From Rotaria macrura (lineage: Eukaryota; Rotifera; Eurotatoria; Philodinida; Philodinidae): DNA of 64,000 nt. Positions 26,201 to 41,084 of the stretch are shown here, piece by piece; the first letter of the stretch is position 1, and each line of letters opens with the position of its first letter. Below the pieces are notes generated by a model. That model did no database searches. It had not been told where the DNA came from and was given only the letters and a program-made list of their open reading frames with translations. Both the position numbers and the translations under genes were made by a program. The DNA lies in contig OENT01000054.1 in assembly GCA_900239685.1 (NCBI GenBank), positions 186,001 to 250,000 of the forward strand. The letters run 5' to 3'.

Positions 26201-27172
26201 TACGTAAAAATAGAAGAAAAAGAAGAATAATGAGCATCCAAGTTAATATATTCAATATGTTCAATCTTCTGTCTTTGGTCGAGGCCTCATCTATGGTTAT
26301 TCATATATTTTATCTTGGTTCTATGTAAATCACGTCATCATTCTTTCCTCGCTAATCATCACAATCATCCTTTCCATTTGCATTATATCTATTTATAGTT
26401 ATCTTGCATTTCAGACAGTCTTTGTCAAGCCATATTGAAGCAATCGAGGGACAAAAACGAAATGATTCTTTCCATTTTATATAGATCTTCCTTTTCTCTG
26501 TGTTCCTAGAAAACATTTAATAGAATCAAGTTGAAATAGTAGAAACAGATAGAAGATTATTATATGCTCAATTGTTCTTTTCTATATTGTTGTAAAATAA
26601 TACTCAAGATAATCATTCATAGAGAATTGGTCCCACTCAAGTGATACGAATGACAGGGAAAAATATTGTTGACAACGAAGAAATTTCGAGAAGAAAGAAG
26701 GACGTGTCAAATGAGAAAAAATCTGAATGGAAGCGTTTGTACTAGACGAGGGAATGATTGTCGCTTCTTCTTTGATCTCCTCCTTTTCTCCTTTTCTTTC
26801 TTTTATTTTTCTCGACGGCGCATTTTCCTGGAGCGTAAGCAGTTGTTTCATTTAATAGAGTTAGCATTCTATTGTGCACACGTCTATACACAAGCACATA
26901 TATCGATATATAAATTATCACGTGTCTTTTAAGACGTAAAAATATGAGGATACTTTTAAAGAAGAGAAATCTACCGATGTATCCACCAGGTATTTAAAAA
27001 CGGCTATTAATAAATAAATGAATATTCTTGTATTCATATTTCAACCTAGTTCTATCGTAGACTAGTTTTCAAGGAGAAGATACGCACTAAGTCATGTGAT
27101 AAGAATAATAAGGCATCGTTTCGATATATCTACATTGAAATGTGATTGTGTTTTCTTTTTGTCATATTTTTG
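23298..27172. other. Intergenic, no supported gene
   Basis: 3.9 kb of AT-rich DNA upstream of the MAP kinase. Open frames at 24278 and 26582-26932 are low-complexity and lack splice or homology support. A near-palindrome AATTGATATATAATTATCAATT lies at about 24008-24029. The region nearest 27172 must include the kinase promoter, but no element is distinct. Confidence 0.5.
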
Positions 27173-28602
<1,430 letters not shown>

Positions 28603-28716
28603 TTGAGAGAAATATTTTATTTTTTCGGTTACAATGCTTTATTTTTAAGGCGGATTCATTTTGTGTATTTTTTGCTGTTGTCGTTTAGATCTTCATGTAA
28701 TTATGTATCAAGACGA

Positions 28717-28722
28717 AATAAA
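28717..28722 (+). terminator. Poly(A) signal of the ERK gene
   Basis: AATAAA 115 bp after the stop codon, in ACGAAATAAAAGC. Confidence 0.5.
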
Positions 28723-31700
28723 AGCAATATTTTTTATTATACTATAATGTTCAATTTACTTCTAAACATACGAAAAATGATACGAGTCCTGATTTTTCTG
28801 TATGGAGTTGAATTAATTTCTAGTGGTCTCAATCAATTTCGAATGTTACAAATCTTATGTTCTTTGCAATATTTAGAAATAAAAGTTTCAACATGAAATG
28901 CCTTTTATGATTCATGATGAATGATTATACATCTGTATTCATTCTACGCATTCCACTATAGATCTATCAATGACAAAATCGAGAAAACAATGACTAATGC
29001 TAATAATAAATATATTGATATGACGAGCCACATGTAAAGCACAAAAATATATCGAGATATTTGAAGAAAACTCTCGAGTAATCTTTCGATTCCAATCTAT
29101 TTAAAAAAAAATAGTTTAATTAAAATACTTTTGCTGAAATTAATTGTGACTGTAAACTTCGCACACATACGGAAATGAAGAACTTATGCGTTATTCGAAT
29201 AACTCAAAGAGAACGATGCCGGTCGTCGTAAATTTGTAATACTGTAATAATAGTAGGAACTACCGTGACAGTTTCATGGTGACGAAAGTACGATTGATAG
29301 ATTACATCAAACACTAAATCGGTAACAAGCATATGAAATTGCGATATTCAATTGCCAGAATCGTTACTAATGAAATAATTTACACGTGCTTAATATTCAC
29401 GCATTTCATGAATTGTATTTCTTGTGGATATCAACACTTGTGAATATATCTCGAATTGATAGTTCATTTTACATTGGTTCTTTTAAATCCACAACATTTC
29501 ATCAAAGAAACATGTCAATTACATCTTGAAGACAAAATTATGCTCAATTAACTAATTGATAGAAACCAAGAAGTGTCATCATATGTAAAGAGATAAGTGA
29601 TACGCATATTAACTATAAGAGTGAACACATGCAAATTTCATATCTTTTAGTGAGGAGAATTGTCAATAGTTAATACACTATAAAGATCTGAAATCTTGTT
29701 GAATCATTTTGATTTCAACGAGTTGAGCATGTAAAAGCAATATGATCAACAAATATATAATTTAGTGGGAAAAAAATTCTTTTTCACAGACTTGAGTCAA
29801 TGGGTTCATACATGAAACTTTCCTAACGGTAACGTTTTCAATGAAATATGCCGACATGAATCGCAGTGCTTGGTAAGAAGTATACGTTCGATAGAGATAT
29901 AGTAAATATACACGTAGAGTATTTTTTCAAAAATAAAACTATTTTACTGTTTATTCGTTAAAAAAGAATCAAAGTCTTTGTTTGATATTACTTCTTGATC
30001 ACGTTTTTGCAGAAATCGAGTAGTAGTTGTGTTCATAAGTGTATGAATAAGAAAGATCGAACGATCTGACAAATTGAAAATCATGCCATCAGAGTTTTTG
30101 TCAGTTCATACACGAATGAAGTAAAATGAATGCAGTGGAACGATGTCAAAATTTAATCTCTTTTCTTTTACAGTATTACTTAGTTTAGAAGAAATGAGCG
30201 TGGTATTTATCTCTTCTTCTTAATTTGAACAGCTTGAATAGCAGCCGTTGTTTGACATATGAATTTGCTAAATTACAAATCTTGACCGAATAAACAATTC
30301 ACAGGAATCGTGTTCATCAATCTCTGAAAAAAATCAGGAATATTTCATGAAGTAAACTTGAATTTTATCATAATCGATCCTATTTTGAAGATTGTATAAC
30401 TCGACACATCCAACTCGCATTTCGATATAAACGTGCAGTGTGTAAAATGAGTCAGAAATTCAGTGGAATCATGAGAATGTGATTGTAGAAATTTGGACGC
30501 ACGTTTTTTACCGAATGTTTCTAATTGCACACAATTTTTTATCTTCAGTAAAATAATACATTCAACAACTGGGCATAGTAGGACTACTAAGTTCGTGACT
30601 AAGAAATAGTATGATTGATGATGATATGCTCTGCACGATACATATCTTGCTTTACGACTTATATAAGACGATAGGGTTTACAAAGCAAGATATAAGCATT
30701 AAAAATATCATGCAATTTTACACCTCTTGATTGTTACTTCAGAATATAGTTATTTGTTCGGCATCTTTGTGAACTGAATTGTTATTTTTCATAACTAACA
30801 CATTACCTTACAGATATTTGTAGTTAGGGGACCGTATTTCTGTCAGCAGACAGAATTCGTCGATTCGATACGACGTAGTGTTACTTCTTTAACGACTCTA
30901 CAGTGTGCTCTGTATACTTGATTCTTCACTATTTACCTACTATTTACCAACTGCTAGTGATCCGATCTTAATCGTTCCTATTACATTTGTTTCAAACGAA
31001 TTTTGCATTGTAATCATTGGAAGGATTTTTTTGCGTCTGCATATGAGCAACGGTTATTGGACAATCCACGTTCTACATATTGCGGAAAATAATTTCAAAT
31101 ACTGGCTAAACCTCTGCTATTTAGAACAGTCATTATTGAATGCTTAGAGAACCAAGTGGGAGGAAGGAGATTCAACCATTTTCTATCTGTGAAAGTCCAA
31201 AAGTTTCGTACATCATATGAACGCGTTTACATTAGTGTTACGATGGATGATTGAGTATGGCACTGGAAGTTAGGAGGTTTTGTTAGACAAAAACGAGTAT
31301 AAACGTTTTGCAGACTATCCCAAACACTTTGAATACATCCGATGTGGAACTTCCCCGTTTTCCTCTCTCATTATTTTGTAGTGCCTACCGGGGATGGATG
31401 TCTCATTCCTTTATATAGCAGCTTTTCTGTATTTTAGTTCGACTTTTCTTTAGAAAGAAGAGAACTGCCCTTAAGTTAAGACATGATCTCAACGTAAGTT
31501 GAATGAGCTAATAAAATGAAAAAAAAATCAATTAATATTTATCTTAATACATCAAAATGTTTATTTTGTACGAATTAACAGAAAGAAAATAGAGAACATG
31601 ATTGACCATGTAATGATTGCGATAGAAAATGCAAAAATTGTATAACTAACTTTCATCATCAGAAAACACGAGAGCAACGAGATATATAGAGTTAACATTT

Positions 31701-31928
31701 CTACAGATGTTTGATACGAATAGAAGAAATGATTACCAACAGTGAAGGCACCAAAAAAACGAGTTGACTGCACGCACACACACACACACACAAACAAGCA
31801 TACATTACATTGATTTGATTTACAATTGTCAATAGAAGATCTTTAAGAGAGATAACAGCCTAATAAAAGCTATTTTGTAACAATCACATATAACCGATCG
31901 AACGGGTTCTTGAATGAAGAAATTTGCT
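28723..31928. other. Intergenic between convergent ERK and KCC genes
   Basis: 3.2 kb without a supported gene. One minus-strand open frame, 31561-31797, codes for two strongly hydrophobic stretches (YISLLSCFLMMKVSY, FAFSIAIITWSIMFSIFFLL) after a CA repeat (31777-31792). It follows an acceptor-like GCAG and ends at TAA, but has no recognisable partner exons or family. An AATAAA on the minus strand at 31560-31565 could serve the cotransporter transcript. Confidence 0.4.
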
Positions 31929-34900
31929 TTAAGAAAATATTGTTATGACCTCACGTCCACTCCCACGCATGAGCAATAATCTATCTAAACCTTCTGTTAA
32001 TGCATCAACATATTCCATGTATGAATAAGCAGCTAAACTTGTATGTTTCGATGGTGGTGATGGAAGATTAATAAGAACCAGTTTCGCATCTTTCGAACGA
32101 TCACGAATTTGTTGATTGAGTCGTACAGCTGAATGCATTTTACGCATTGACGATTCACTCCTAGAAAGTGAAATAAAAAGAATATATTTATAGAATTGAT
32201 AGCATTTCTTTTTGTTCTAGTTTTTTCTTCTTACACAGATTTTTTTAAACTTTCAAGTTGATTCGGTGTAAATGTATAATGATATTGATCATCTGATTCA
32301 TCGAGCCCTGCTTGTCGCTGATTGTTAATTAGTGATTCCATTAATATTTGCGGCTAAAAATATACGAGTTCAAATTGATATGTCTATATTTTTTGGATTA
32401 TCTTTGAAATATCAAGTAATTACAGTAATAGAACGAGTCAATACAAAAGCATGAATTAGAGGGAACATTAGGTTAGGAGATCAATAGGAAGCTAGATATA
32501 ACATAAAGATTATCATTATAGCATTCACCTTGCTCGCCCGACGTTCGAAACCTTTAGCCTATATATACGTATATGTGTGGAAATACAAATACAAGTATAG
32601 TGTGCAGATTTGTAATTTTTAATGAATGATAGAAAGTTTAATTCTTCGAAAAGACTTACTTGAAGTTGTAATTCTTTGTCGGGCAATTTCAGATCTTTTA
32701 GAAGTTTAACACGTTCAGCCAGTTTCAATGTTCGTTCATAAGCATACGCTGAAATTTCTTGATTATCCTATAATTAAGCATGATATTTTAATTTTACTTG
32801 AATTGAGAAGAGAAAAGAAAAGTTCCAACCATTTCAACGACGTCAACTTCAGCTTCAATGCGTAATTGATACATATATTGTTCAAGATCTCTTTTCATTT
32901 CAACTGAATTATCTTCAAGTTGTGCAACAGTGAATAAACGTATTCGACAACGTGACCATACTTTATTACGTTTTAAGAGAAAAGCAATAAGAAAAAGAAG
33001 ACCACCATCATGAATAATCCACCAAATATCAATTGTACCGTCTTGAACATCTTTGTTGTCAGGAAAACTATTTATATTTTTCGGTACAATAACTGCACAT
33101 TGACGCGCTTCAGCAATAGCAATAGTACCTAAACGGCATGTATCTTACATGGATAAACATTCACAATGAATTCCGAACATACGTATAAACGCATCAGCCG
33201 TATAACTATCGTAATCTTTTTTCCAATTTGATGGCCAACAAAGAACAATGGTATTTGGTTTTAGTCCACCCAAACCTTCAGTTTGAATTCTATATTGAGA
33301 CAAGAAAAATACGCTAATAAAATTTTTAATTAAATTATTACATACAATGCACTGATACCATCTTCAGCATCTTTTGTTGCGAGTACTTCAGCAAATCCTT
33401 GCACTTTTGCTTGAGTTAAACTAGTTTTCAGTAACTAAAATAGTGTTTGAGAAAAATTCCACTGTTAGCTTCTTTAATTACATCATAGTCATGTAATTGT
33501 TTTTAGAAAACAAGAAATAAATCTCGATGTGAAGCTCATGCATGACGTCTTACGATTGATACTCTGCTAGTCCATCAAAGCTCTTCTTATTGACAACAGT
33601 ACACACACAACTGTGAAGAGACCATCTACTATTATGAAGATATGTCATTTTCATAGTCTATTGTTTTAGCGTCCTTCAATAGTCGAAAATTGATCTTTGA
33701 CTATAGACATGTTTTTATATGCGATGAAAATTTCAGCATCCATTAAGCCTCATGAGAAAAAGACTTGAGTGAAATCTTCAGAGAAGTGAAGTACACTAAA
33801 TTTTCAAAGAAATATTCAATAGATACTGGTAAAACAATAAATCTTTGCATAGCACGACGAAGTTCTTTTATCTTAATGAATTCATACTATTCAAGCGAAC
33901 AAATTTTTAATTTATGGCAAAATGTTCAAAGGAACATGCTGACATCCTAAATGAATATGTCACATATTACTTAAAATGATTGATTCGATAATGAAATCAA
34001 GTCATGCCTTCTTAATACAAAAATAACATTAAGAATGATAAAAAAGAATGACGATAGAAAAGACTGAGATGTGAGTTAAAAACTATGAAGATAGAAAGAA
34101 AGCGAAATAGATAGCTAAAAATAAAATCATGTCATCTATTAAATAATATGCCTCAGGGATAACTTTCTAGGCATTTATCTCAATTTTAATTGTTGTTGAA
34201 AACTGAAAAATCCTGGGATGAACTTCCTACCCTTGTTTCTGCTAAGAACAATGGGAAAAATATAGTTTTGAAAATTCCTATAGAAACAGACTCTAATACA
34301 AGGGTCTTTGTTTCGAAAATATGTTACATCATGTCAATGTTTCTATTCTGAGATAGATCTATGATGCTATCATACATGTCACGTCAACCATAACTTTAAA
34401 ATCTCAACAGATAGTTGAATGCAATTTTTACATCCTAATTTTCGTCTCAGATGACATAAAGTATCTTTCAGCGTGACCAACCATTGTGCACAGCACTTTT
34501 GTTTAAGCATTTTCTAAACATCTTTTAGAGTATATTTTACATAAGTAATTTTGACATCTGTAAAAGATACGTCGGAGCTTTGGTTGCTTATATTTAGAAC
34601 ACAGTACGCAAAAAAATGATTTATTTCTGTGAGAGGGAATAAGAAAACATCTTATTAATTTTACTGGTTCAAAAGCTAATTTATAAAGGATCCTCATGCA
34701 TTCATAGTACTGAAGAGTTGATGGCTTCAATATTGTATAATGTAGTAAGAAGCAAAACGATGACTTATTCATCGAGAATTAAAATATTCTCGTTGATATG
34801 ATATGTTACTATTGTGTAACTAGATCGAAAATTCGAATTAGGTGAGGAAAGGACTATCCGTGACTGTTCAGCAATTGATCTATTAATTTATTTACTATCA

Positions 34901-37900
34901 AATAATTTTTTACTAACCGAACGAACAGGTTCAATGTATAGATATTTATCAAGATAATCGCCTTCGAGAATACTTGCTGCAACAACGAATCCTCGTCCTA
35001 GAAAAGCAACGACTCAGATAATCATAAATTATAATTTAAACTTATTGATTTACCAGCTTTGAGTTGGTAGAGAAAATTAAGTAGTCTTGGATGTCGTAGT
35101 GTATATAATTCATCGTCTTCATTTCGTTGCACATTCATGAATGTAAGTAATTGAGGTCGCCAATTTTTCGTATGTGGTGGAGCTTCATCAACACGAAATA
35201 ATGCATAACGAGCCGCTGACATTGATAAACCACGTATACCATCACCCCATTCTTTTTCAGCTCTATGAAAAATAATAAAAATAAATTGATGAATGTCGTC
35301 TAAGTCATCATGACGTTTCTCATGTTGCCATCTTAATACCCTTTGTATTCAATAAACTTGTAGATAACGATGGCAATAATCATCGCTACAAGTGCAAAAT
35401 ACCACGAAGCCATAAACATGATGGAAATCGAAAGAAGAACACCCATGAGCGATAGAATCCTACAGTAATAATTGTTTTCTTTTAAAACTGTCAAATAGAA
35501 ATAGAAACAAATTCATTGTTACCAATGATAGAAGCGAAAACGCGGTCGCCAACTAGGTGCTCGCAGAATCGTTTGTAATGCACAAGCCAAATTAACAAAT
35601 CCATAGCACAATAGGAAAAACCTAAACGAGAAAAAGAAGACAACAAATGAATCAAACAAGTTCTCTGTTTATTTTATTTACATTGATAAAAGTGCTGTAA
35701 GCTTGTCAAGATCAGCAATAAGAATACCACATTCACAAATTAATAATGTCAGAAAAAGTGCTGGTACTGGTTCGCCACGATACGATTTTGCCAATGGAGC
35801 AAGAATTGGTATCAAATCATCTTTAGCCACAGCTTGTAACAGACGTGGTGCACCTTAAAATCAAAGTTCGTTATTAAAATAAGTAAAATTCATCTTTTTA
35901 TTACCGTTTTGTACGAGAAACTCTTTTATCTTTCGATTAGACTACAGTTTGGTTTACGATTCCTTGACAGATTTACATATGTCTTACAACTGAAACCTAT
36001 CATAGTTCGGACAAAGTATCTATCTACTCTACATGTGATTCAAGCAGATAGTTCGCACGGACTTGTATCAAATAATTCACTGATTATTCTTACTACTATT
36101 AGAGAATAATGTTTCGTCGATAGATATTTCGAACAACGTAGCTATTCATGCCTAAAGATATTATACCATCGAGAAACATTCTTATAACACTTGATGTTCT
36201 TAATCTTTGGAACTTGCATCTCCGAGGAGTTTGAGAACTATTTGACAAGTAGTACATGGCACATTTAGCATATGCCACTGTGTTGGAGAGCTAAAGAATT
36301 TCTGAATTGACAGATTACCTACAGTTACATTGTAAAATAATCAAAATTTAACAGAAATCTGACATGTATCTCTCGAAATATTTCATTTCGTAATAGATTC
36401 GATAGATTGTTTCCCCCAATAATAATTCACTCTACATTTCAATATAAATTGTCTGCTCTAAGAAAGATAATACTTGGTTCTTTTAAAACTGGCAAAATTA
36501 TCAAACAGTTTTGAGCTACAAAATCTATATTTCGGAAAATATTTTTCATCTTCGATGGTAGAAGAATTAAAAATATTGAATTAGCTCGATAGACATTCTT
36601 AGATTGATCTGAATGAATAAACTTTTATTTCATAGGACAGTGTTTGTCAGCACATTGCATTATCTGGTGTATCATTACCTGTCAATGTTTGTAAACCAGC
36701 TCCAACAGTAGAGCAAAATGCTCCGATCATAATAACCCATTTATTTGGCCATGCTAAAGTTGCGACAACTAGTTGTTTATTAATACTATCTCCAAATTTA
36801 TCTCTCAACAATGAACCATGTACACATGCACCCAAAAATATGACATTTGATAAATCTGAAATATAGAAAACAATCCACTAGAGACGTATATTCGAAATGA
36901 ATAATTATCTACAAATGGTCGATGTTGTCAAAATAGCAGCAATTGTTCCACGTGGTATGCTTTGGCTTGGATCACGTAAGTCACCGCTGCGATTCGAACC
37001 AGCCATAATGCCTATATTTTTTTGAAACATCATTTTTTGATATTTGTTTTATTGTTAGAAAACGATTTCGTTTACCAGTAACAGACGGGAAATAAATGCC
37101 AATAAGAATCAAAAAACTTGTTATTTCTTGTGCAACAACTTCAAATGTCGAATCACCTTTAATATCACGTTCGATTTCACCGGCACCTCGATAATGCGAT
37201 ACAAGATTTTCTTGACAAACACAAAGCAAAACATAGCACATTACATAATCATAGATACTTTCTTCTAGTTATCAAAATAAAGAATTTATTTCACCTGATA
37301 ATTGCCAATGCTTGAGACCAGGTATGCCTTGTTCAATTCGAACATTGTCAATATAACCGGTTTTTGAGCATAATTTATCTATTGATTTAGTACATATTGA
37401 TGCATAAAGTGGACACAAGAATGTTTGATTTCCTTCATAACACCATTTACGTTCATGGCAATAAGTCTTGACGTCGTCATTCAATACAGACGATTTTATT
37501 AGATGTACTGGTTGTGATCCGACCAGACAAATACTAGATAAAAGAAATCATGTTGATCATAGACTTTTGAATACGGAAATCACCAAGAGAATTTTTGTTG
37601 CTAACAAGATCATGATGATCTTTTCTATTTTTATGATATTTCAAGAATATCATGATAGAAAAAGACAAACAACTGCTGAGTTTTGCTTGACTTCATACTA
37701 GCACATCCAATCCCTGTCAATTACGATAACAAAGAAACATCTAATCGAGAACTCTTTGTTTGAACTTACATGGAGCTTGTAAAAGTTCTTTGAAGTGATT
37801 ATCCATTGTCTACAAAACTCTTTATACTTGAAATTCTTCCCGAGAATATTAGATCATCAGTCTAATTTTTTGAAGTTTCGATAGGTATCATTGTTTCCCA

Positions 37901-40900
37901 TGACAATTTCATCACTTCAAACTAATCGTTGTATTAATTGAGTTTCCTCTTTTTTTTAGCTTGTCTCCTAGTCAAATCGATATCCATTTGTTACCCTAAT
38001 ATTTAATGAAACAGCATCGTATCTCATAGGTACGCCCTCTTCCCTACATTAAGCACAAAACATTCTTAAGAATAAGTGTCCTTGTTGATCAACAAATTTC
38101 AATGTCGATTGAAAATCTATGCTATTTTTGGTTTAAATAATCACCTTGATTCCCAACAACAAAACTAATCACTCGTATGATGTGTGTATCTTTCCATCTG
38201 AATAACTGAAACCATCCTTCATATTAACTTCATATTTCCTGTTGTGGCATTTGAATATTTTATTCCTACACTATGAATTGCATATCAGGGTGAACTCTTT
38301 TTTTTCCTCATGATCATCCATCATTCATCGAAGGAAAGGGCTGGATTTTATCCTTCATTTCGTTTAATAATCACAACAGGAAATAGGAAACGTGACGCAC
38401 GCATTGCGTCGCATATTATTAACAAATTTAGCATATTTCTTAGTATCAATGTGTTGTTCATGGTGATTTTCTTCTCTGCTCAACAACACTAGTTTAATTA
38501 GTTCTACTATTCTTCACCGTTAAAGGAGTACCATTGTTTTTGTCTCGTCTATTTCATGTATGTCACGTATGGATGGAGCTAAGCCTGAGATAGAAAACAA
38601 TTCATAGATTCAGTTCACTCATATGAATGATTATCAAGATTTTTATTTGAACAAGATCTCGATGTGTTTAAAAACATTTCCACGTTTTGTTTCTGTCAAA
38701 TGTTAGCGATCAACTCTTCTAGTTATTCGTTGATGTGAGAATATAACTGGAGAGTTTCTTTCTCTTTATCTTTCAATATTGCAAACTCTCAGATATAAAA
38801 CTAAATATTTACAGAGTTCGAGGCCCCTAGATTTTCTATATGAGTACCGATAAAATCCATGCACTACAACTACACAATTTATTCAATAACAACAATTGAA
38901 CAACGTCGCTACGCTCAATAGACAAATGTTTGAAAAGATAGCGATATTTTTTTTTCAATTATTTATCAAGTGTAATCAGTCGTACGAGAACATCAACTTC
39001 GCACAAGATTTTCTACCCTAAACTCTAAATTTATAATCAAAGCTGGGATAAGCTATGAATGTTTGCTTCGTTGAATCACTTTGTTGGCATACTCCATTGT
39101 ATTATACATTTACTACGCTAGCCAATTGTCATAGTAGATTTTCTGAAAATGGTCAGCGTACGGTTGTGTGACTATGAAAGAGATTAGTGAACTTCTAGGG
39201 AGTGTCTTACTATAGGAAACAAAATATATATCAGGCTTATGAAATCTGCCATAGCAGTGCCGTCTACACAGGAAATATTAGTCGAAAAGCAATTTATCTT
39301 CTTCTGGATGATTCTCAACAAGAACGTTAATTTTTTCTTTTGTATTCTACGAGACATAGAACTAATGGTGAGAAAACATTTAATTCTGAAAGACACAATT
39401 AATAAAACTCACGGTAGATCAGGAGGACTAAATGAACTTTTTATAACACCAGCATAGATACAAACAAGTGAAATCATAACAGCAAGTAATGATAATGGTG
39501 CTATTTTCGTTACAAACTTAATGCCGATTAAAACACAAGCTCCGATAATAATGAGTAAAAGAGTACCATATATACGATAATGATTAAAGGCTACGTATGG
39601 TATTTCAACGTCATCACCAAACAGGCGACATGTTTCGGGACACATGTATTTCTGTACAACGAAATAAATAGCACAATATTTCAAATAGCTTACAAAGAAA
39701 TCTTTCTCATTCACAAAATACATACGACAACTATTTCAATGGCTCCAACAATATACATGGATGCGGCAAACGTATTACCAAGATAAAATAATATGCCGAC
39801 GGCTCCACCAAATTCGGGCCCAAGTGAACGAGATATCATGAAATAAGCACCACCGGCTGGCACTATTCCGTTCGTTGCAATGGCTGCCATTGATATGGCT
39901 GTTAGAAGAGTCTAAAAAATCACACAAAAACCAAACAATGAATCAAGTGTAGACATATCTAACAATATCTACATACACATGAACTACAAATAATCACAAT
40001 AATAAATGTTTGTAGGACACCTGCTATACCAATTAACCAAAAGAGTCGAATGAAAACAATAACACCTTAATGAAGATTCAATAACATAACAGTTTCACAT
40101 AGAAAAACAAGGATTTTATACTACCGATGATATTTTGAACGCAAGGAAGATAAACGCCAAAGAGTGTACCTAGATTTGCTGAATTCTATTGAAAAAAAAA
40201 ACATTTAAATAAAAATTCACTAGTTTTGGTTGTCTTTCAATTCAAATAATTGCAACCTGTCGAACTGCAGATTGTTTTTCAGCTTCAGCGGCATTCGGTA
40301 CAATACCACCGGTATAATTATACAATTGATCGAGTACTGTACGTGGTCCATGATCTTGCTCCTAAAAAAAGAAATTATTATAAAAACCTACCTGTCATAG
40401 AAAATATTTTCATACTTCGAATATACTCTCATTAAATTTAACTGAAATATCGGGTTCTGGTTGCAGCGGAATTTTTTCATGTTCCGTTAGTGTATTCGAA
40501 TTATGTATTTTTTCTAAAAATACTAAATAAACTATTTACGACGTCAATATAATCTTGATAGATGACTATACCATTTTCAACAACATCGGACACATCGACT
40601 GGTTTACTAACAACAAAACGTCCACTTTTTTCACCTGATACTCCTAGAAAAAAAATTCGTAACGAAAAAAACTTGTTTAAGCGAAAACAACCATAAACAC
40701 TAAAGATCACTCCATGGGCGGGTAGTATGATTTCTTTAGTTGTTTTAATAAGATGAAATATGCATTATCTAATGCAATCTGGCATGCTTCAATCATTCAA
40801 TGTTAGACAAGTACACGCAAAAGTGTAATCAACAATTCATAACAAGTTTCCTTATTCTTCTAATTAGTTTGACAGTGCTCATAGAAAATTGATGAGGTTT

Positions 40901-41084
40901 CGATCTGTGAATGTTTTTTTATTAAGTTTATGAACAAACCGTGTCCTGATCCGGATGGCTGATCATCAATGTTTTTGCTGATCTGTTGCTGTTGATCATC
41001 AATAAATGAAACATGATGAGGTGATCGATTTGATATGGTTGAACCTTCCTGTTGTTGATCGTTGTTGTTAGTCGATTCCGCCAT
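31929..41084 (-). CDS. K-Cl cotransporter (SLC12A4-7 / KCC family)
   Basis: Electroneutral K+/Cl- exporter of the plasma membrane, setting cell volume and neuronal chloride. Exons in transcript order: 41084-40940, 40643-40572, 40513-40416, 40361-40257, 40185-40125, 40065-39977, 39911-39726, 39651-39413, 37533-37295, 37210-37076, 37011-36913, 36855-36679, 35853-35682, 35621-35523, 35459-35340, 35262-35054, 34997-34918, 33434-33346, 33289-33183, 33143-32830, 32767-32660, 32353-32235, 32160-31929. Total 3294 bp, 1097 residues. Landmarks: [58 protein letters not shown]-like [48 protein letters not shown] and C-terminal GREVITIFS. The large extracellular loop in exon 9 has six cysteines, typical of KCC and not NKCC. 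The inhibitory phosphosite written MHTAV in vertebrate KCCs is MHSAV here. The disordered C-terminal insert of vertebrates is much shorter. Introns of 0.8-1.9 kb follow exons 8, 12 and 17. Confidence 0.95.
32529..32558 (-). other. Possible 30 bp cassette microexon of the KCC gene
   Basis: Inside the 306 bp intron between exons ending at 32660 and starting at 32353. ATATATAG precedes and GTGAAT follows a 30 bp open piece that encodes [10 protein letters not shown] in the right phase (both flanking exons are phase 0), so inclusion or skipping keeps the frame. RRAS fits the basophilic-kinase (PKA-like) consensus. The GTGAAT donor is weak. This is a prediction only. Confidence 0.4.
37534..39412 (-). 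other. Large KCC intron 8
   Basis: 1879 bp intron between the exon ending [13 protein letters not shown] and the exon of the extracellular loop. It is AT-rich with no credible internal exon or transposon ends. Short open frames at 38310 and 39184-39396 look random. Confidence 0.6.

Noticed and set aside
31561-31797. Hydrophobic minus-strand open frame downstream of KCC
   Set aside because: KCC already ends with the family C-terminus GREVITIFS. The frame includes a CA repeat and has no partner exons, so it is noted only in the intergenic entry.
40501-40560. Reading straight through KCC exon 2 into DYIDVV
   Set aside because: The frame could only continue with a 26 bp intron. Using the donor after GAA AAT G (40572) gives a 58 bp intron and an unbroken frame.
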